Source: Pseudomonadota bacterium (lineage in GTDB: Bacteria > Desulfobacterota > SM23-61). Taken from it: 32,356 nucleotides of DNA. A model generated the notes under the pieces. It saw only the letters and a program-made list of their open reading frames with translations, did no database searches and was not told the origin of the DNA. Below are positions 24,129 to 32,200 of the stretch, in pieces. Positions within the stretch are counted from its first letter, which is position 1; every line of letters starts with the position of its first letter. The stretch spans positions 1 through 32,356 of the forward strand of contig JAHJQK010000165.1 in NCBI GenBank assembly GCA_018819135.1, read 5' to 3'. The position numbers were made by a program, and so were the translations under genes.

Positions 24129-24463
24129 GTGGATAGCAGGCTGACAGAAAGGCTTAAAAGGTTGGCCAAAGCATCGGGGGTCGATCTAATAGGAATCTCG
24201 CCCATCGAAAGATTTGAGGGGGCTCCAAAAGGACACAAACCTCAGGATATTTTGCCCAATGCCCAGTCGGTCGTTTCCATTGCCTTAAATGCTTTGGAAG
24301 GGACATTTTCCACAAAATCCTGGTGGCAGAAAATTTAGAAGAGAGGAAAAAACTTCTCTGGAGCGCGGAGATGCGAGTTTTGTATCAATCCTTGGTCTGT
24401 GGTATGATTCCGGCGTGTGATCATTGCCTTTCCGTGTGTTCCGTAGGCAGGCGCTGCGTTTGA
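24129..24463 (+). pseudogene. Fe-S oxidoreductase (QueG-like family) remnant
   Basis: The first part, from GTG 24129 after GAGAGG, matches the start of epoxyqueuosine-reductase-like Fe-S proteins: 'SGVDLIGISPIERFEGAP' and 'DILPNAQSVVSIAL'. It ends at a stop at 24336-24338 after ~69 codons. A second piece is readable in another frame around 24405-24460 as 'CGMIPACDHCLSVCSVGRR', which resembles the C-x2-C-x3-C ferredoxin-like motif of the same family, stopping at 24461-24463. Several hundred bases between the two pieces have been lost. The family is normally 250-380 residues. It lies between the flavoprotein and 3-hydroxyacyl-CoA dehydrogenase genes and may once have been the flavoprotein's electron partner; that is speculation. 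Confidence 0.6.
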
Positions 24464-24528
24464 TCGAGGCCACCATATTACGTTCCTGTAACCCATTCAT
24501 TCCTAAAACCAGAAAAGAGTTGAAAGCC

Positions 24529-25410
24529 ATGGCAGAGATAAAGAGAATTGGGGTGATCGGTGCGGGCCTTATGGGGAGTGGCATAGCCCAGGTGGCGGCG
24601 CAGGCGGGATTCAATGTAGTCATGAGAGACGTGGAGGATAAATTTCTCGAGCGCGGTTTTAGCTCCATTAAAAAAAGTTTAAACCTCCTTTTGGAAAAAG
24701 GGAAGATAACCCGGGCGCAAATGGAAGCGGCCTTGGGGAAAATCAAAGGAACCCTCTCTTTGGAGGAGGCCGGGAGAGATGCTGATATTATTATCGAAGC
24801 CGCTCCGGAAAACCTGGGATTGAAGAAGAAGCTATTTAAAGAGTTGGATGAAATATGTCCGCCTCCAAGTATCTTGGCGACCAATACCTCTTCCTTGAGT
24901 ATCACCGAGATTTCCACCGCCACCCGCAGACCTGATAAGGTCATCGGGATGCATTTTGCCAGCCCGGTCCCGGTAATGAGGGGCGTTGAAATTATTCGCG
25001 GTCTGGAAACCTCTGATGCAACCGTCCAGTTGGTGGAGGAGCTCTCTAAGAAATTGGGTAAGGAATTCTTTATAGCTAAAGATTTCCCAGGATTTTGCCT
25101 GAACCGGATGTTTCCTCTATTCATCAACGAGGCTTTCTATGTCCTTATGGAAGGAGTCAGCAAAGCAGAGGACATCGATACGGGCGTACGCTTGAATTTA
25201 CGGCATCCCATGGGCCCCCTGGAATTGGCCGACTTCGTGGGATTGGACACCATATTATTCATCTTGGAGTATTTACATCGGGAAATAGGCGACCGATATC
25301 GGCCCTGCCCTTTACTGAAAAAACTAGTCCTTGGAGGACATTTGGGAATCAAAACCGGCAAGGGTGTTTATGATTATACGGCAAGCGTGAAAAAAAGCCG
25401 GGTATTATGA
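24529..25410 (+). CDS. hbd: 3-hydroxyacyl-CoA dehydrogenase (Hbd-like)
   Basis: This 293-residue NAD-dependent enzyme oxidises a 3-hydroxyacyl-CoA to the 3-oxoacyl-CoA. Motifs: 'IGVIGAGLMGSGIAQVAAQAG' split over the Rossmann start, 'NTSSLSITEI', the catalytic His in 'GMHFASPVPVM', and 'FPGFCLNRMF' with the substrate Asn. The usual 'HFFNP' is 'HFASP', a small change at the acyl pocket. C-terminal domain 'HPMGPLELADFVGLD' is complete. ATG 24529 is chosen because homology begins there; the frame is open further upstream, through the pseudogene remnant. Its stop overlaps a possible ligase start (ATGA at 25407). Confidence 0.92.
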   Translation: MAEIKRIGVIGAGLMGSGIAQVAAQAGFNVVMRDVEDKFLERGFSSIKKSLNLLLEKGKITRAQMEAALGKIKGTLSLEEAGRDADIIIEAAPENLGLKKKLFKELDEICPPPSILATNTSSLSITEISTATRRPDKVIGMHFASPVPVMRGVEIIRGLETSDATVQLVEELSKKLGKEFFIAKDFPGFCLNRMFPLFINEAFYVLMEGVSKAEDIDTGVRLNLRHPMGPLELADFVGLDTILFILEYLHREIGDRYRPCPLLKKLVLGGHLGIKTGKGVYDYTASVKKSRVL

Positions 25411-25463
25411 AGGACGCAGAGGATTTTAAAGATGGTGCTGAAAAACATCTGGGGGGTGATCTT

Positions 25464-26978
25464 ATGAATTTGGCCGCCATTTCTTTGGAATACCAAGCCA
25501 TTCGCCGGCCAGATAAAACTGCGGTCGTATTCGGGGAAAAGGGGTATTCTTATTCTCTTCTGAATGCCGAGGCCAACAAGGTGGCCAATGCGTTTGTGTC
25601 CCTAGGGGTTGAGAAAGGGGACCGGGTTTCAATGTGGCTCCCCAACTGCCTCGAATTCATCATTTCTTTTTATGGCATCCTGAAGGTGGGCGGGGTGGTT
25701 GTCCCAATGAACATCCTCTTCAAGGCCAGAGAGATTGAATACCTCCTGTCTAACTCGGAAGCGAAGGTTCTTATCACAATGGCCCCATGTTTAGACACAG
25801 TGAGGCAAGTGAGGAATAAACTGCCCGCTTTGGAAAAAGTCATTGCCGTAGGTTTGGAGGACCACGCCGCCGATGCTCTCTCTTTTGAAAAATGGATCGG
25901 ACTATTTTCAGAAAATTTCTTCAGCATCGATCTTAGCCTCGATGATACCGCCACCATTCTTTACACCTCTGGCACCACCGGAAACCCCAAAGGAGCCATG
26001 CTGACCCATCGCAATCTGTATATGAATGCCGAATATTACGCCGAGGGCCTGGGGGCCAATGAAAATTGGGTGGGAATCTGCCTGCTTCCCCTATCCCATC
26101 TGCTTTCCCTGGCTGCAGGCCAATTCGTGCTTTTTGGCCGGGGCGCTACCCTGCATGTAATGGAGCGATTCGTGGCCGAGCAGGCGGCGATGATCATCGC
26201 CCGGCACAAGATTAATTATACCTTTGCAGTGCCTACAGTTTATGCCACGTTCTTGAACTTGTCTGATGAGCCGCAGTATGACCTTAGCTCTCTGGAGGTC
26301 TGTATCACCACCGGGAGCATGACGCCCTTGGATTTAAGGAAGAGATTTGAAGAAAAGTATAATTGCACAACCATTCAGGCCTATGGCCAGGTAGAGAGTT
26401 CACCGGTCATAACCATGGATCGATTGGATTTGCCGAGAAAGTTCAAGAGTGTTGGCTATCCTTTGCCGCAGATAGAAGTGAAAATTGTAGATGACGACGA
26501 TCATACTCTCCCCCCCAATACCCATGGAGAGATATGCTGCCGGGGTCATTGCGTAATGAAGGGATACTGGAAGAACCCGGAAGGGACCGCCGAAGCCATA
26601 AAAGATGGTTGGTTGCACACCGGAGATATCGGGATGATCGACGAGGACGGGTACGTTTACATCTTTGACCGCAAGAAAGACATGATTATATGCGGGGGCT
26701 ACAATATCTATCCTATCGAAATAGAGAATTTGCTCTATGAAAATCCCAAAGTGCTGGAAGCGTCAGTGGTAGCTGTTCCCGATGAGAGGCTGGGAGAAAT
26801 TCCCAAGGCCTACATAGTTCTAAAGCCCGGAGAAACCGCCACCGAGCAAGAAATCATGGATTATGTCAAGGAGAGGTTGGCAGCTTACAAAAAGCTGAGG
26901 GCCGTTGAATTTATGGAGGCTCTGCCCAAAGGCCCCACGGGCAAGATACTGCGCAGAGCCCTGCGAGAGAGGGCCTGA
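25464..26978 (+). CDS. AMP-dependent acyl-CoA ligase (FadD/fatty-acid type)
   Basis: This 504-residue adenylate-forming ligase carries P-loop 'ILYTSGTTGNPKGAMLTH', 'AYGQVESSPVI', 'WLHTGDIGMIDEDGYVYI', hinge 'CGGYNIYPIEIE' and catalytic-lysine end 'GPTGKILRRAL'. ATG 25464 follows GGGGGGTGAT and gives the canonical family start; ATG 25407, which overlaps the hbd stop, would add 19 residues and allow translational coupling. This is the second intact ligase of the system, distinct in type from the one at 16052, so two different acids or two chain lengths may be activated. The C-terminal half is similar in motif spelling to the ligase remnant at 7362-8075. Confidence 0.9.
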   Translation: MNLAAISLEYQAIRRPDKTAVVFGEKGYSYSLLNAEANKVANAFVSLGVEKGDRVSMWLPNCLEFIISFYGILKVGGVVVPMNILFKAREIEYLLSNSEAKVLITMAPCLDTVRQVRNKLPALEKVIAVGLEDHAADALSFEKWIGLFSENFFSIDLSLDDTATILYTSGTTGNPKGAMLTHRNLYMNAEYYAEGLGANENWVGICLLPLSHLLSLAAGQFVLFGRGATLHVMERFVAEQAAMIIARHKINYTFAVPTVYATFLNLSDEPQYDLSSLEVCITTGSMTPLDLRKRFEEKYNCTTIQAYGQVESSPVITMDRLDLPRKFKSVGYPLPQIEVKIVDDDDHTLPPNTHGEICCRGHCVMKGYWKNPEGTAEAIKDGWLHTGDIGMIDEDGYVYIFDRKKDMIICGGYNIYPIEIENLLYENPKVLEASVVAVPDERLGEIPKAYIVLKPGETATEQEIMDYVKERLAAYKKLRAVEFMEALPKGPTGKILRRALRERA

Positions 26979-27118
26979 AACCTTATATATGGCCCCCTTT
27001 GAAGCGGAATACCTTCTCTGTGTTGTTGGTGTCGATCGAAGGGAAGGTTGATTGCCGAGATTTTGAATTTTCATCGCGTATCCATCTCCGAAAAGGGGGA
27101 ATTTGCACCTGCTGAATT

Positions 27119-28444
27119 ATGAAACCTGTTGTTGTTATCATTGGCCGGCCCAACGTGGGGAAATCCACCCTCTTTAATCGTTTGGTCAAAAGGCGTAAGG
27201 CCATTGTCGAAGATGAACCTGGCGTGACCCGTGATCGGAACTACGCCGAGGCCCTCTATGAGGATCACCCTTTCATTCTGATCGACACCGGCGGTTTTGA
27301 ACCGGCGGCTAAACAGCCCATTCAAAAACAAGTCCGTGAGCAAGCCGAAGTGGCGATTCAAGAAGCTGACCTGGTCTTGTTTCTAATGGACGGAAAAGAG
27401 GGGTTGAATCCTGCGGATATTGATGTTGCCCATTACCTAAGAAAAGTAGCGAAACCCGTCTTCTACGTGGTCAACAAGATCGATGGAGAGCGGCAGGAGG
27501 AGAACGTTATAGATTTTTATCAATTGGGAGTACCTGCATTGTATTCCGTCTCGGCCGAACATGGAAGAGGCGTGGCCGACTTGATGGACGGGGTTTTGAA
27601 AATACTTCCCTCCGCCCCTCTCGAAGAGGAAAGAGAGGAAGGAGAAATCCGGGTAGCTCTTGTGGGCCGGCCCAACGTCGGGAAATCTTCACTCTTAAAC
27701 AAACTCATAGGGCGGCCCCGCGCCGTCGTTGATTCTACGCCGGGCACGACCCGGGACGCGATCGACACCCCTCTTAAGCGCGAGGGACGAAAATACATCT
27801 TTATCGACACCGCCGGAATCCGCCGCAAAAGCAGGGTATCCAAACGCTTGGAAAAATACATGACGATCAGAGCCCTGCGGAGTCTGGAACGCTGCGACGT
27901 GGCTATGCTCCTCCTGGATGGCTTCGAAGGGCTGACCGATCAAGATGCCCGCATTGCTGAATTCGCCGAGGAAAACGGCCGGGCTCTGATTCTGGTCGTT
28001 AACAAATGGGATTTGGTAGTAAAAGATACTTCTACTCAGGAACAATATAAGAAGAGAATCCGCAAAGAGATTAAGACCCTTGATTACGTACCCATCCTCT
28101 TCATTTCTGCCTTGACCGGCCAGCGCGTATCCAAAATATTCGCCACCATCGATGCGGTTATCAGCGAACACCGTAAACGTATTGCCACGGCCGGACTTAA
28201 CCAATGGCTTCAGGAGACAGTGCGCAGTAACCCCCCTCCGCTTGCGGGCAGCCGGACCGTGAAGCTTTATTATATCTCGCAGGTGGCCACAGCCCCCCCA
28301 ACTTTCGTTCTTTTCACGAATGAACCTCAGGGAGTCAGTGAACCTTACCAGCGGTATCTGATGAGGCAATTAAGAGCAAAATACGGATTTGCCGGGACCC
28401 CTTTACGAATCATATTGCGCCGGAGGAAAACAGAGGCCCGGTAA
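27119..28444 (+). CDS. der: Ribosome-assembly GTPase Der (EngA)
   Basis: Der is a tandem GTPase essential for 50S subunit maturation. It has 441 residues: first G domain with 'GRPNVGKST' at 9-17, DxxG in 'LIDTGGFE', and 'NKID'; second G domain with 'GRPNVGKSS' near 184, 'FIDTAGIRRKSR' and 'NKWD'; then the C-terminal KH-like domain from ~355. All motifs are intact. ATG 27119 has only a weak, distant purine run upstream. It marks the return to housekeeping DNA after the catabolic cluster. A hairpin with a T-run follows. Confidence 0.97.
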   Translation: MKPVVVIIGRPNVGKSTLFNRLVKRRKAIVEDEPGVTRDRNYAEALYEDHPFILIDTGGFEPAAKQPIQKQVREQAEVAIQEADLVLFLMDGKEGLNPADIDVAHYLRKVAKPVFYVVNKIDGERQEENVIDFYQLGVPALYSVSAEHGRGVADLMDGVLKILPSAPLEEEREEGEIRVALVGRPNVGKSSLLNKLIGRPRAVVDSTPGTTRDAIDTPLKREGRKYIFIDTAGIRRKSRVSKRLEKYMTIRALRSLERCDVAMLLLDGFEGLTDQDARIAEFAEENGRALILVVNKWDLVVKDTSTQEQYKKRIRKEIKTLDYVPILFISALTGQRVSKIFATIDAVISEHRKRIATAGLNQWLQETVRSNPPPLAGSRTVKLYYISQVATAPPTFVLFTNEPQGVSEPYQRYLMRQLRAKYGFAGTPLRIILRRRKTEAR

Positions 28445-28510
28445 CTGAATTTTGTCTAACGCTCGGACACCCGGCACCCGTTGACCGGACAAGCCCGAAA
28501 AAATATTGTC

Positions 28511-28542
28511 CAAAATGGTCTACATCGACCTTTTTGTTTTTT
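28511..28542 (+). terminator. Terminator after der
   Basis: CAAAATGGTC (28511-28520), a 6-base loop, and GACCTTTTTG (28527-28536) pair with one T-T mismatch, then TTTTTT. The GC part is only four pairs, so strength is doubtful. It lies in the 107-base gap between convergent genes and its AT arms could serve both directions. Confidence 0.45.
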
Positions 28543-28551
28543 CCGTTAGGG

Positions 28552-29967
28552 TTATGCTGGATTTTTTCTGTTTTTTTGAACGATCTTTTTCAAGGCTTCG
28601 GCCATATCTTTTCCGCTCTGGAAACGATTTTGTGGTGCCTTGGCCAAAACTTGGAGCAGGATTTCATCGCAAGAAGGGGGAATGTCTGGATTCGTCCGTG
28701 AAACCGGCAGGGGGGTTCCCTGAGTAATTTGGTTCGATAAAGCAGAGAGCGTCTCCCCTTTAAAGGGCTTCGTCCCGGTGAGAAGTTCATAAAAAACGCT
28801 GCCCAGGGAAAAAAGGTCAGATCGTCCGTCAAGGTCCAGACCGTTGATCTGTTCCGGTGACATGTAAGAAGGAGTGCCCAATATGGACCCCGTTTGGGTG
28901 AGCGTGGAAGTAGGGAGTTTAGCAATGCCGAAGTCCATTACCTTTACTTGCCCCGTGGGGGTGAGCATAATATTGGCAGGTTTTACATCGCGATGGACGA
29001 TCCCCCGGCAGTGGGCAAAATCCAGGGCTTCGGCTGCTTCGATGATTATCGTCATAACTTTTTCCGGGGGCAGGAGGCGGTCTCTGGCCGTAAATTGGGA
29101 GAGACTCTCCCCTGCGATGTATTCCATGGCCATGAAAGAGAGTCCTTTATCTTCGCCCACGTCAAAGACCGTGACGATGTTGGGATGGATAAGCTGTCCG
29201 GCAGCTTGGGCTTCTTTAAAAAACCGTTCCTTCAGATTTTGAATTTCTTGTTCTTCATAGAACCGGTCGAAACGAATGGTCTTGATCGCCACCAAGCGAT
29301 CAATAATCGGATCTCTTCCTTTGTACACCACTCCCATCGCCCCATGCCCAAGCTCTCCTAAGATCTCATACCTGCCGATCTTTTGAACGGAGCCGGCGGC
29401 CTCCGGACGGGTTGCCCGGTCGGCTACCCCGGGCAGTTCATCTTCGTCATGGACGATACCCGTTAAATCGGCGGCCAGGGTGGCTTCTTTTTGGACCATG
29501 GGAGCCCGGCGAGCCGTAACTGAAATGTACTGGAGGATTACCAGCAGGCCAGGAAAAAAGATTTTTATCCACGTTCCCTGAAAAATGGCCGCGATCATCA
29601 GCCCACTTAGCGCCAAGAGAGAGATTAGACTCGTGACCAGCTGATAAGTCGGCCGAACCTTCGGTAACAAAAAAGTGAGCAGAAGCCCGATCCCCCAAAT
29701 CAGCCCAAACTCCCCGAAAGAAGCCCAGGTCGGACGGGAAATAAAGTGGCTTTGGAGAATGGAAGCGACTTCATGGGCGTGCTTTTCTACGCCGGGAAAC
29801 TGGTTAGAGAAGGGAGTCGCCATAAGGTCATAAAGCTTACCATGGGCGGTTTCGAAAAATTTAAAAGGGATAAAAAAAACAAAGGCAACAAAGACGGTTA
29901 GGCCCAGCCCCAGAAGAATATCCAAAATCCTGATTTTCTTCGCTGGGGTTCGGAAAGTTGGACTCAT
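28552..29967 (-). CDS. Membrane Ser/Thr protein kinase with shrunken CHASE2 region
   Basis: The protein has 471 residues. An N-terminal transmembrane helix (~18-35) is followed by 'ETAHGKLYDLM', which resembles the start of CHASE2 sensor domains. Then comes 'FPGVEKHAHEVASILQ', which resembles their end, and three transmembrane helices (~86-103, 110-129, 132-150), the usual CHASE2 membrane set. Only ~15 residues separate the two CHASE2 ends, where the family has ~200 or more. The cytoplasmic PknB-type kinase (~199-465) is complete: 'GHGAMGVVYKG', 'VAIKTI' with the ATP Lys, 'HRDVKPANI', 'MDFGIAK', 'SPEQI'. It is likely an active kinase with no periplasmic sensor core. It is the last gene of a four-gene operon, 19 bases after the FecR-LysM gene. 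Confidence 0.88.
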   Translation of the reverse strand: MSPTFRTPAKKIRILDILLGLGLTVFVAFVFFIPFKFFETAHGKLYDLMATPFSNQFPGVEKHAHEVASILQSHFISRPTWASFGEFGLIWGIGLLLTFLLPKVRPTYQLVTSLISLLALSGLMIAAIFQGTWIKIFFPGLLVILQYISVTARRAPMVQKEATLAADLTGIVHDEDELPGVADRATRPEAAGSVQKIGRYEILGELGHGAMGVVYKGRDPIIDRLVAIKTIRFDRFYEEQEIQNLKERFFKEAQAAGQLIHPNIVTVFDVGEDKGLSFMAMEYIAGESLSQFTARDRLLPPEKVMTIIIEAAEALDFAHCRGIVHRDVKPANIMLTPTGQVKVMDFGIAKLPTSTLTQTGSILGTPSYMSPEQINGLDLDGRSDLFSLGSVFYELLTGTKPFKGETLSALSNQITQGTPLPVSRTNPDIPPSCDEILLQVLAKAPQNRFQSGKDMAEALKKIVQKNRKNPA

Positions 29968-29986
29968 AAAAAAGTTTCCCCGGCCA

Positions 29987-31078
29987 TCAACGGGGCCTTG
30001 CCGGTGGCTGGAAATCCAAGTCTCTTTCTTCGTTCCATCGAATCCACTCGCTTTGCCGTTCTTTGCTGATATCGAAAGAGGTGGGGCGGGAAATGTCGCG
30101 GTCGGTTACGGTAATCTGTTGGAACTGGCGTAAGACAATCTGGGTCCATTCTTCACGGGAAACGGCAGTCGGCCCGGGAACTTCTTCGGGACCCTTTACT
30201 TCCTGCGGCTCGCCCAAGGGAGTTGCCCGGCCGGCCTGGGGAGGTTTGGATGCTGGAAACGGGTTATAAACATGCACTGCTCCCTCGAAGACCTGGATTT
30301 TTGTAGACTGCTCCTTGGTTACGCTCACCTGGTATATGGTTCCCTGGACCCCCGCGATGGCGGTGGGTGTTCTTACTTCCAGGCGTGAACCCGGGTTGAA
30401 AAACTTGGCGGCCCGGGTCCATAATTTTCCCCAGGAAAGGTCCGCCCAGGTCGTTTCCTTTTGGGAAGCCTTTTCTTCCTCCAGCTTGTGGAGGGTTAAG
30501 AGGGTGTTTTCCGAAAGCCTCATGACGCTTTGGTTATCTAAAATCAGCTCGGCGCGCGATTTGGCCAAAACCTTGATCTGGTCTTTTTCATATAAAATAT
30601 AGTTGGGTCGAGCTGGAGACCACTGGGGATTCTCGCTTTTTTTCACTTGCACTTGTCCATCCAGATAGGTGACAACTCCTTTATTCGCTCGGACTTGCAT
30701 CCCGGGCAGGATCTCTTCTTTGGCGGGCTCCTCTTTGGCTGGGCGGGTTTCCTTCGGAATCGGGGGCGGGCTTGGTTCTCCGGGCTTCAGGGTTTTTTCA
30801 CTTAACCATTTTTTCACGGCCACAGGTTTCGGAAAGCGGAGCTGCTGGCCGGCGTAGATTAAATTGATATCTTTAAGCTGGGGGTTTTCTCGCCGCAGGA
30901 GTTCGACGATTCGGAGATCGTACATTCCGTATATCTTGAAAGAGAGGTAGCTGATGGTATCCCCTTTACGCACCCGGACCAGCTGCGCTTCATCGGCGTT
31001 CAGGGGGTTAAAAAGCAATGGGAGGGAGAGGGTACAAAGGCAAAAAAGGAGATACCGCAGGGGGTGATTGCGCTTCAT
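29987..31078 (-). CDS. Secreted LysM-FecR domain protein
   Basis: This 363-residue protein has an N-terminal signal peptide ('YLLFCLCTLSLPLLF'), a LysM domain at ~33-83 ('VRVRKGDTISYLSFKIYG', 'LIYAGQQLRFP'), a Pro/Glu-rich linker, and a FecR domain at ~150-275 ('LSENTLLTLHKLEEE', 'TPTAIAGVQGTIYQVSV', 'IQVFEGAVHVYNP'). LysM binds peptidoglycan glycan; FecR domains of this periplasmic type are found in envelope proteins without any iron-signalling function. A charged, tryptophan-containing C-terminal tail follows. GGAGGT lies 9 bases before ATG 31078. It is co-transcribed with the membrane kinase, suggesting an envelope-sensing or cell-wall role. Confidence 0.88.
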   Translation of the reverse strand: MKRNHPLRYLLFCLCTLSLPLLFNPLNADEAQLVRVRKGDTISYLSFKIYGMYDLRIVELLRRENPQLKDINLIYAGQQLRFPKPVAVKKWLSEKTLKPGEPSPPPIPKETRPAKEEPAKEEILPGMQVRANKGVVTYLDGQVQVKKSENPQWSPARPNYILYEKDQIKVLAKSRAELILDNQSVMRLSENTLLTLHKLEEEKASQKETTWADLSWGKLWTRAAKFFNPGSRLEVRTPTAIAGVQGTIYQVSVTKEQSTKIQVFEGAVHVYNPFPASKPPQAGRATPLGEPQEVKGPEEVPGPTAVSREEWTQIVLRQFQQITVTDRDISRPTSFDISKERQSEWIRWNEERDLDFQPPARPR

Positions 31079-31096
31079 CAGACCAAACCTCCGCTT

Positions 31097-31753
31097 TTAA
31101 AGGGCTGGCTGCAAAACGATAATCTCGGATGTTGGGGGTAGATTTTCTCTCTTGATCTCCAATTCACTGGTCCCAAGATTTTTAACCGATGACTTTCCTT
31201 TGGTAAACTCTTCCACTGTGGCTAGGGGAAGACCGCAGCGGGGAGTTTTGAAATGCATGGGGATGATCACCCGGGGACGCAATTGCTGAGCCGTCAAGGT
31301 AGCCTGGGGGGGGTCTATGGTGTAAACGCCCCCGATGGGCATAAGAAGTAAGTCCACCGGGCCGATTTGTTTAACCTGTTGTTCGGTGGGTACGTGTCCA
31401 AGGTCGCCTAAGTGGCATACCTGAAGACCGTCGAGAGAAAAACAGAAAGTGGTATTTCCTCCCCTTTGGGAACCCTGTCCTTCATCGTGGTGCGTGGCAA
31501 TCCCTCTTACCTCTAAATCTTTTACCCGGTGGGTGCCTGAGCCTTGCACCACCATTGGTTTCCCCGGAAGGCCTTTTACGTAATTATGATCGGCATGATC
31601 GTGACTTACCAGAACCACCTCGGCCTCATCCGGAATTTGGCCATAGCCGATGGCCCCCCCGAAACCCCCAGGTTCGTAGGGATCGGTGATGATTTTAAAC
31701 CCTTGGTCAGAGGTAAGCAAAAAAGCTGAATGGCCATACCATTTTACTTTCAT
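31097..31753 (-). CDS. MBL-fold metal-dependent hydrolase (UPF0173-like)
   Basis: This 218-residue protein has the metallo-beta-lactamase fold with the metal motif 'SHDHADHN' (H-x-H-x-D-H) near residue 50, then 'GSGTHRV', 'GIATHHDEGQGSQRGGNT' and a late 'IPMHFKTPRCG'. 'WYGHSAFLL' at the start is typical of the UPF0173/YtkL-UlaG-like subgroup. It is cytoplasmic, with no signal peptide. The substrate is unknown. It lies 16 bases after the DksA/TraR-like gene and 18 before the LysM-FecR gene. The gene set is not one I recognise as a described module. Confidence 0.88.
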   Translation of the reverse strand: MKVKWYGHSAFLLTSDQGFKIITDPYEPGGFGGAIGYGQIPDEAEVVLVSHDHADHNYVKGLPGKPMVVQGSGTHRVKDLEVRGIATHHDEGQGSQRGGNTTFCFSLDGLQVCHLGDLGHVPTEQQVKQIGPVDLLLMPIGGVYTIDPPQATLTAQQLRPRVIIPMHFKTPRCGLPLATVEEFTKGKSSVKNLGTSELEIKRENLPPTSEIIVLQPAL

Positions 31754-31769
31754 TGCCTTGGTCCCTTTC

Positions 31770-32138
31770 TTAGCCGAGAGAGATTTTTTTCTTCTCTTCG
31801 GCTTCAGCTTTCGTCTTGCATTCGATGCATAGCGGGGTCACGGGGCGGGCTTTCAACCTTTCTTCGGAAATTTCTTCCCCGCATTCTTCGCAGATGCCAA
31901 AGGTTCCGTCCTCGATCCTGGCCAAAGCCTCTTTGATCTTCAGAATCAGCTTTCTCTCGCGGTCGCGGATGCGCAATAAAAAATTGCGGTCCGTCTCTAA
32001 GTTAGCTCGGTCTGTGGGGTCGGGAAAAGTATTTTTATCATTGGTCATGCCGGTGACAGTCTTTTCCGCCTCATTGAGCAAACCTTCTAAACGATTGGTT
32101 AGAAGCTCCTCGAAATAAGCGAGCCTCCCTTTTTCCAT
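31770..32138 (-). CDS. DksA/TraR-family zinc-finger regulator
   Basis: This 122-residue protein starts at ATG 32138, chosen for GGGGGA upstream; a TTG at 32150 would add four residues. An N-terminal coiled coil leads to the tip motif 'DPTDRANLE', which keeps the D-x-x-D-x-A that DksA inserts into the RNA polymerase secondary channel. The C4 zinc finger follows ('GICEECGEEI', 'PLCIECK'). With the full tip it may act as a true DksA with ppGpp on rRNA and stress promoters. It is first in the - strand operon. Confidence 0.9.
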   Translation of the reverse strand: MEKGRLAYFEELLTNRLEGLLNEAEKTVTGMTNDKNTFPDPTDRANLETDRNFLLRIRDRERKLILKIKEALARIEDGTFGICEECGEEISEERLKARPVTPLCIECKTKAEAEEKKKISLG

Positions 32139-32171
32139 CTTTTCCCCCAAGGGTCTAAAAAAATATAGAAA

Positions 32172-32200
32172 TATATATCATATCTTAGAAGAAGAGTAAA
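32172..32200 (-). promoter_or_regulatory. Candidate promoter for the dksA-like operon
   Basis: On the - strand: TTTACT (32200-32195), a 17-base spacer, TATATA (32177-32172), about 35-40 bases before ATG 32138. The DNA is AT-rich, so chance matches are easy. Confidence 0.4.

Noticed and set aside
27695..28369. A 224-codon - strand frame inside der
   Set aside because: It is a shadow of the intact Der GTPase; no motifs or ribosome-binding site.
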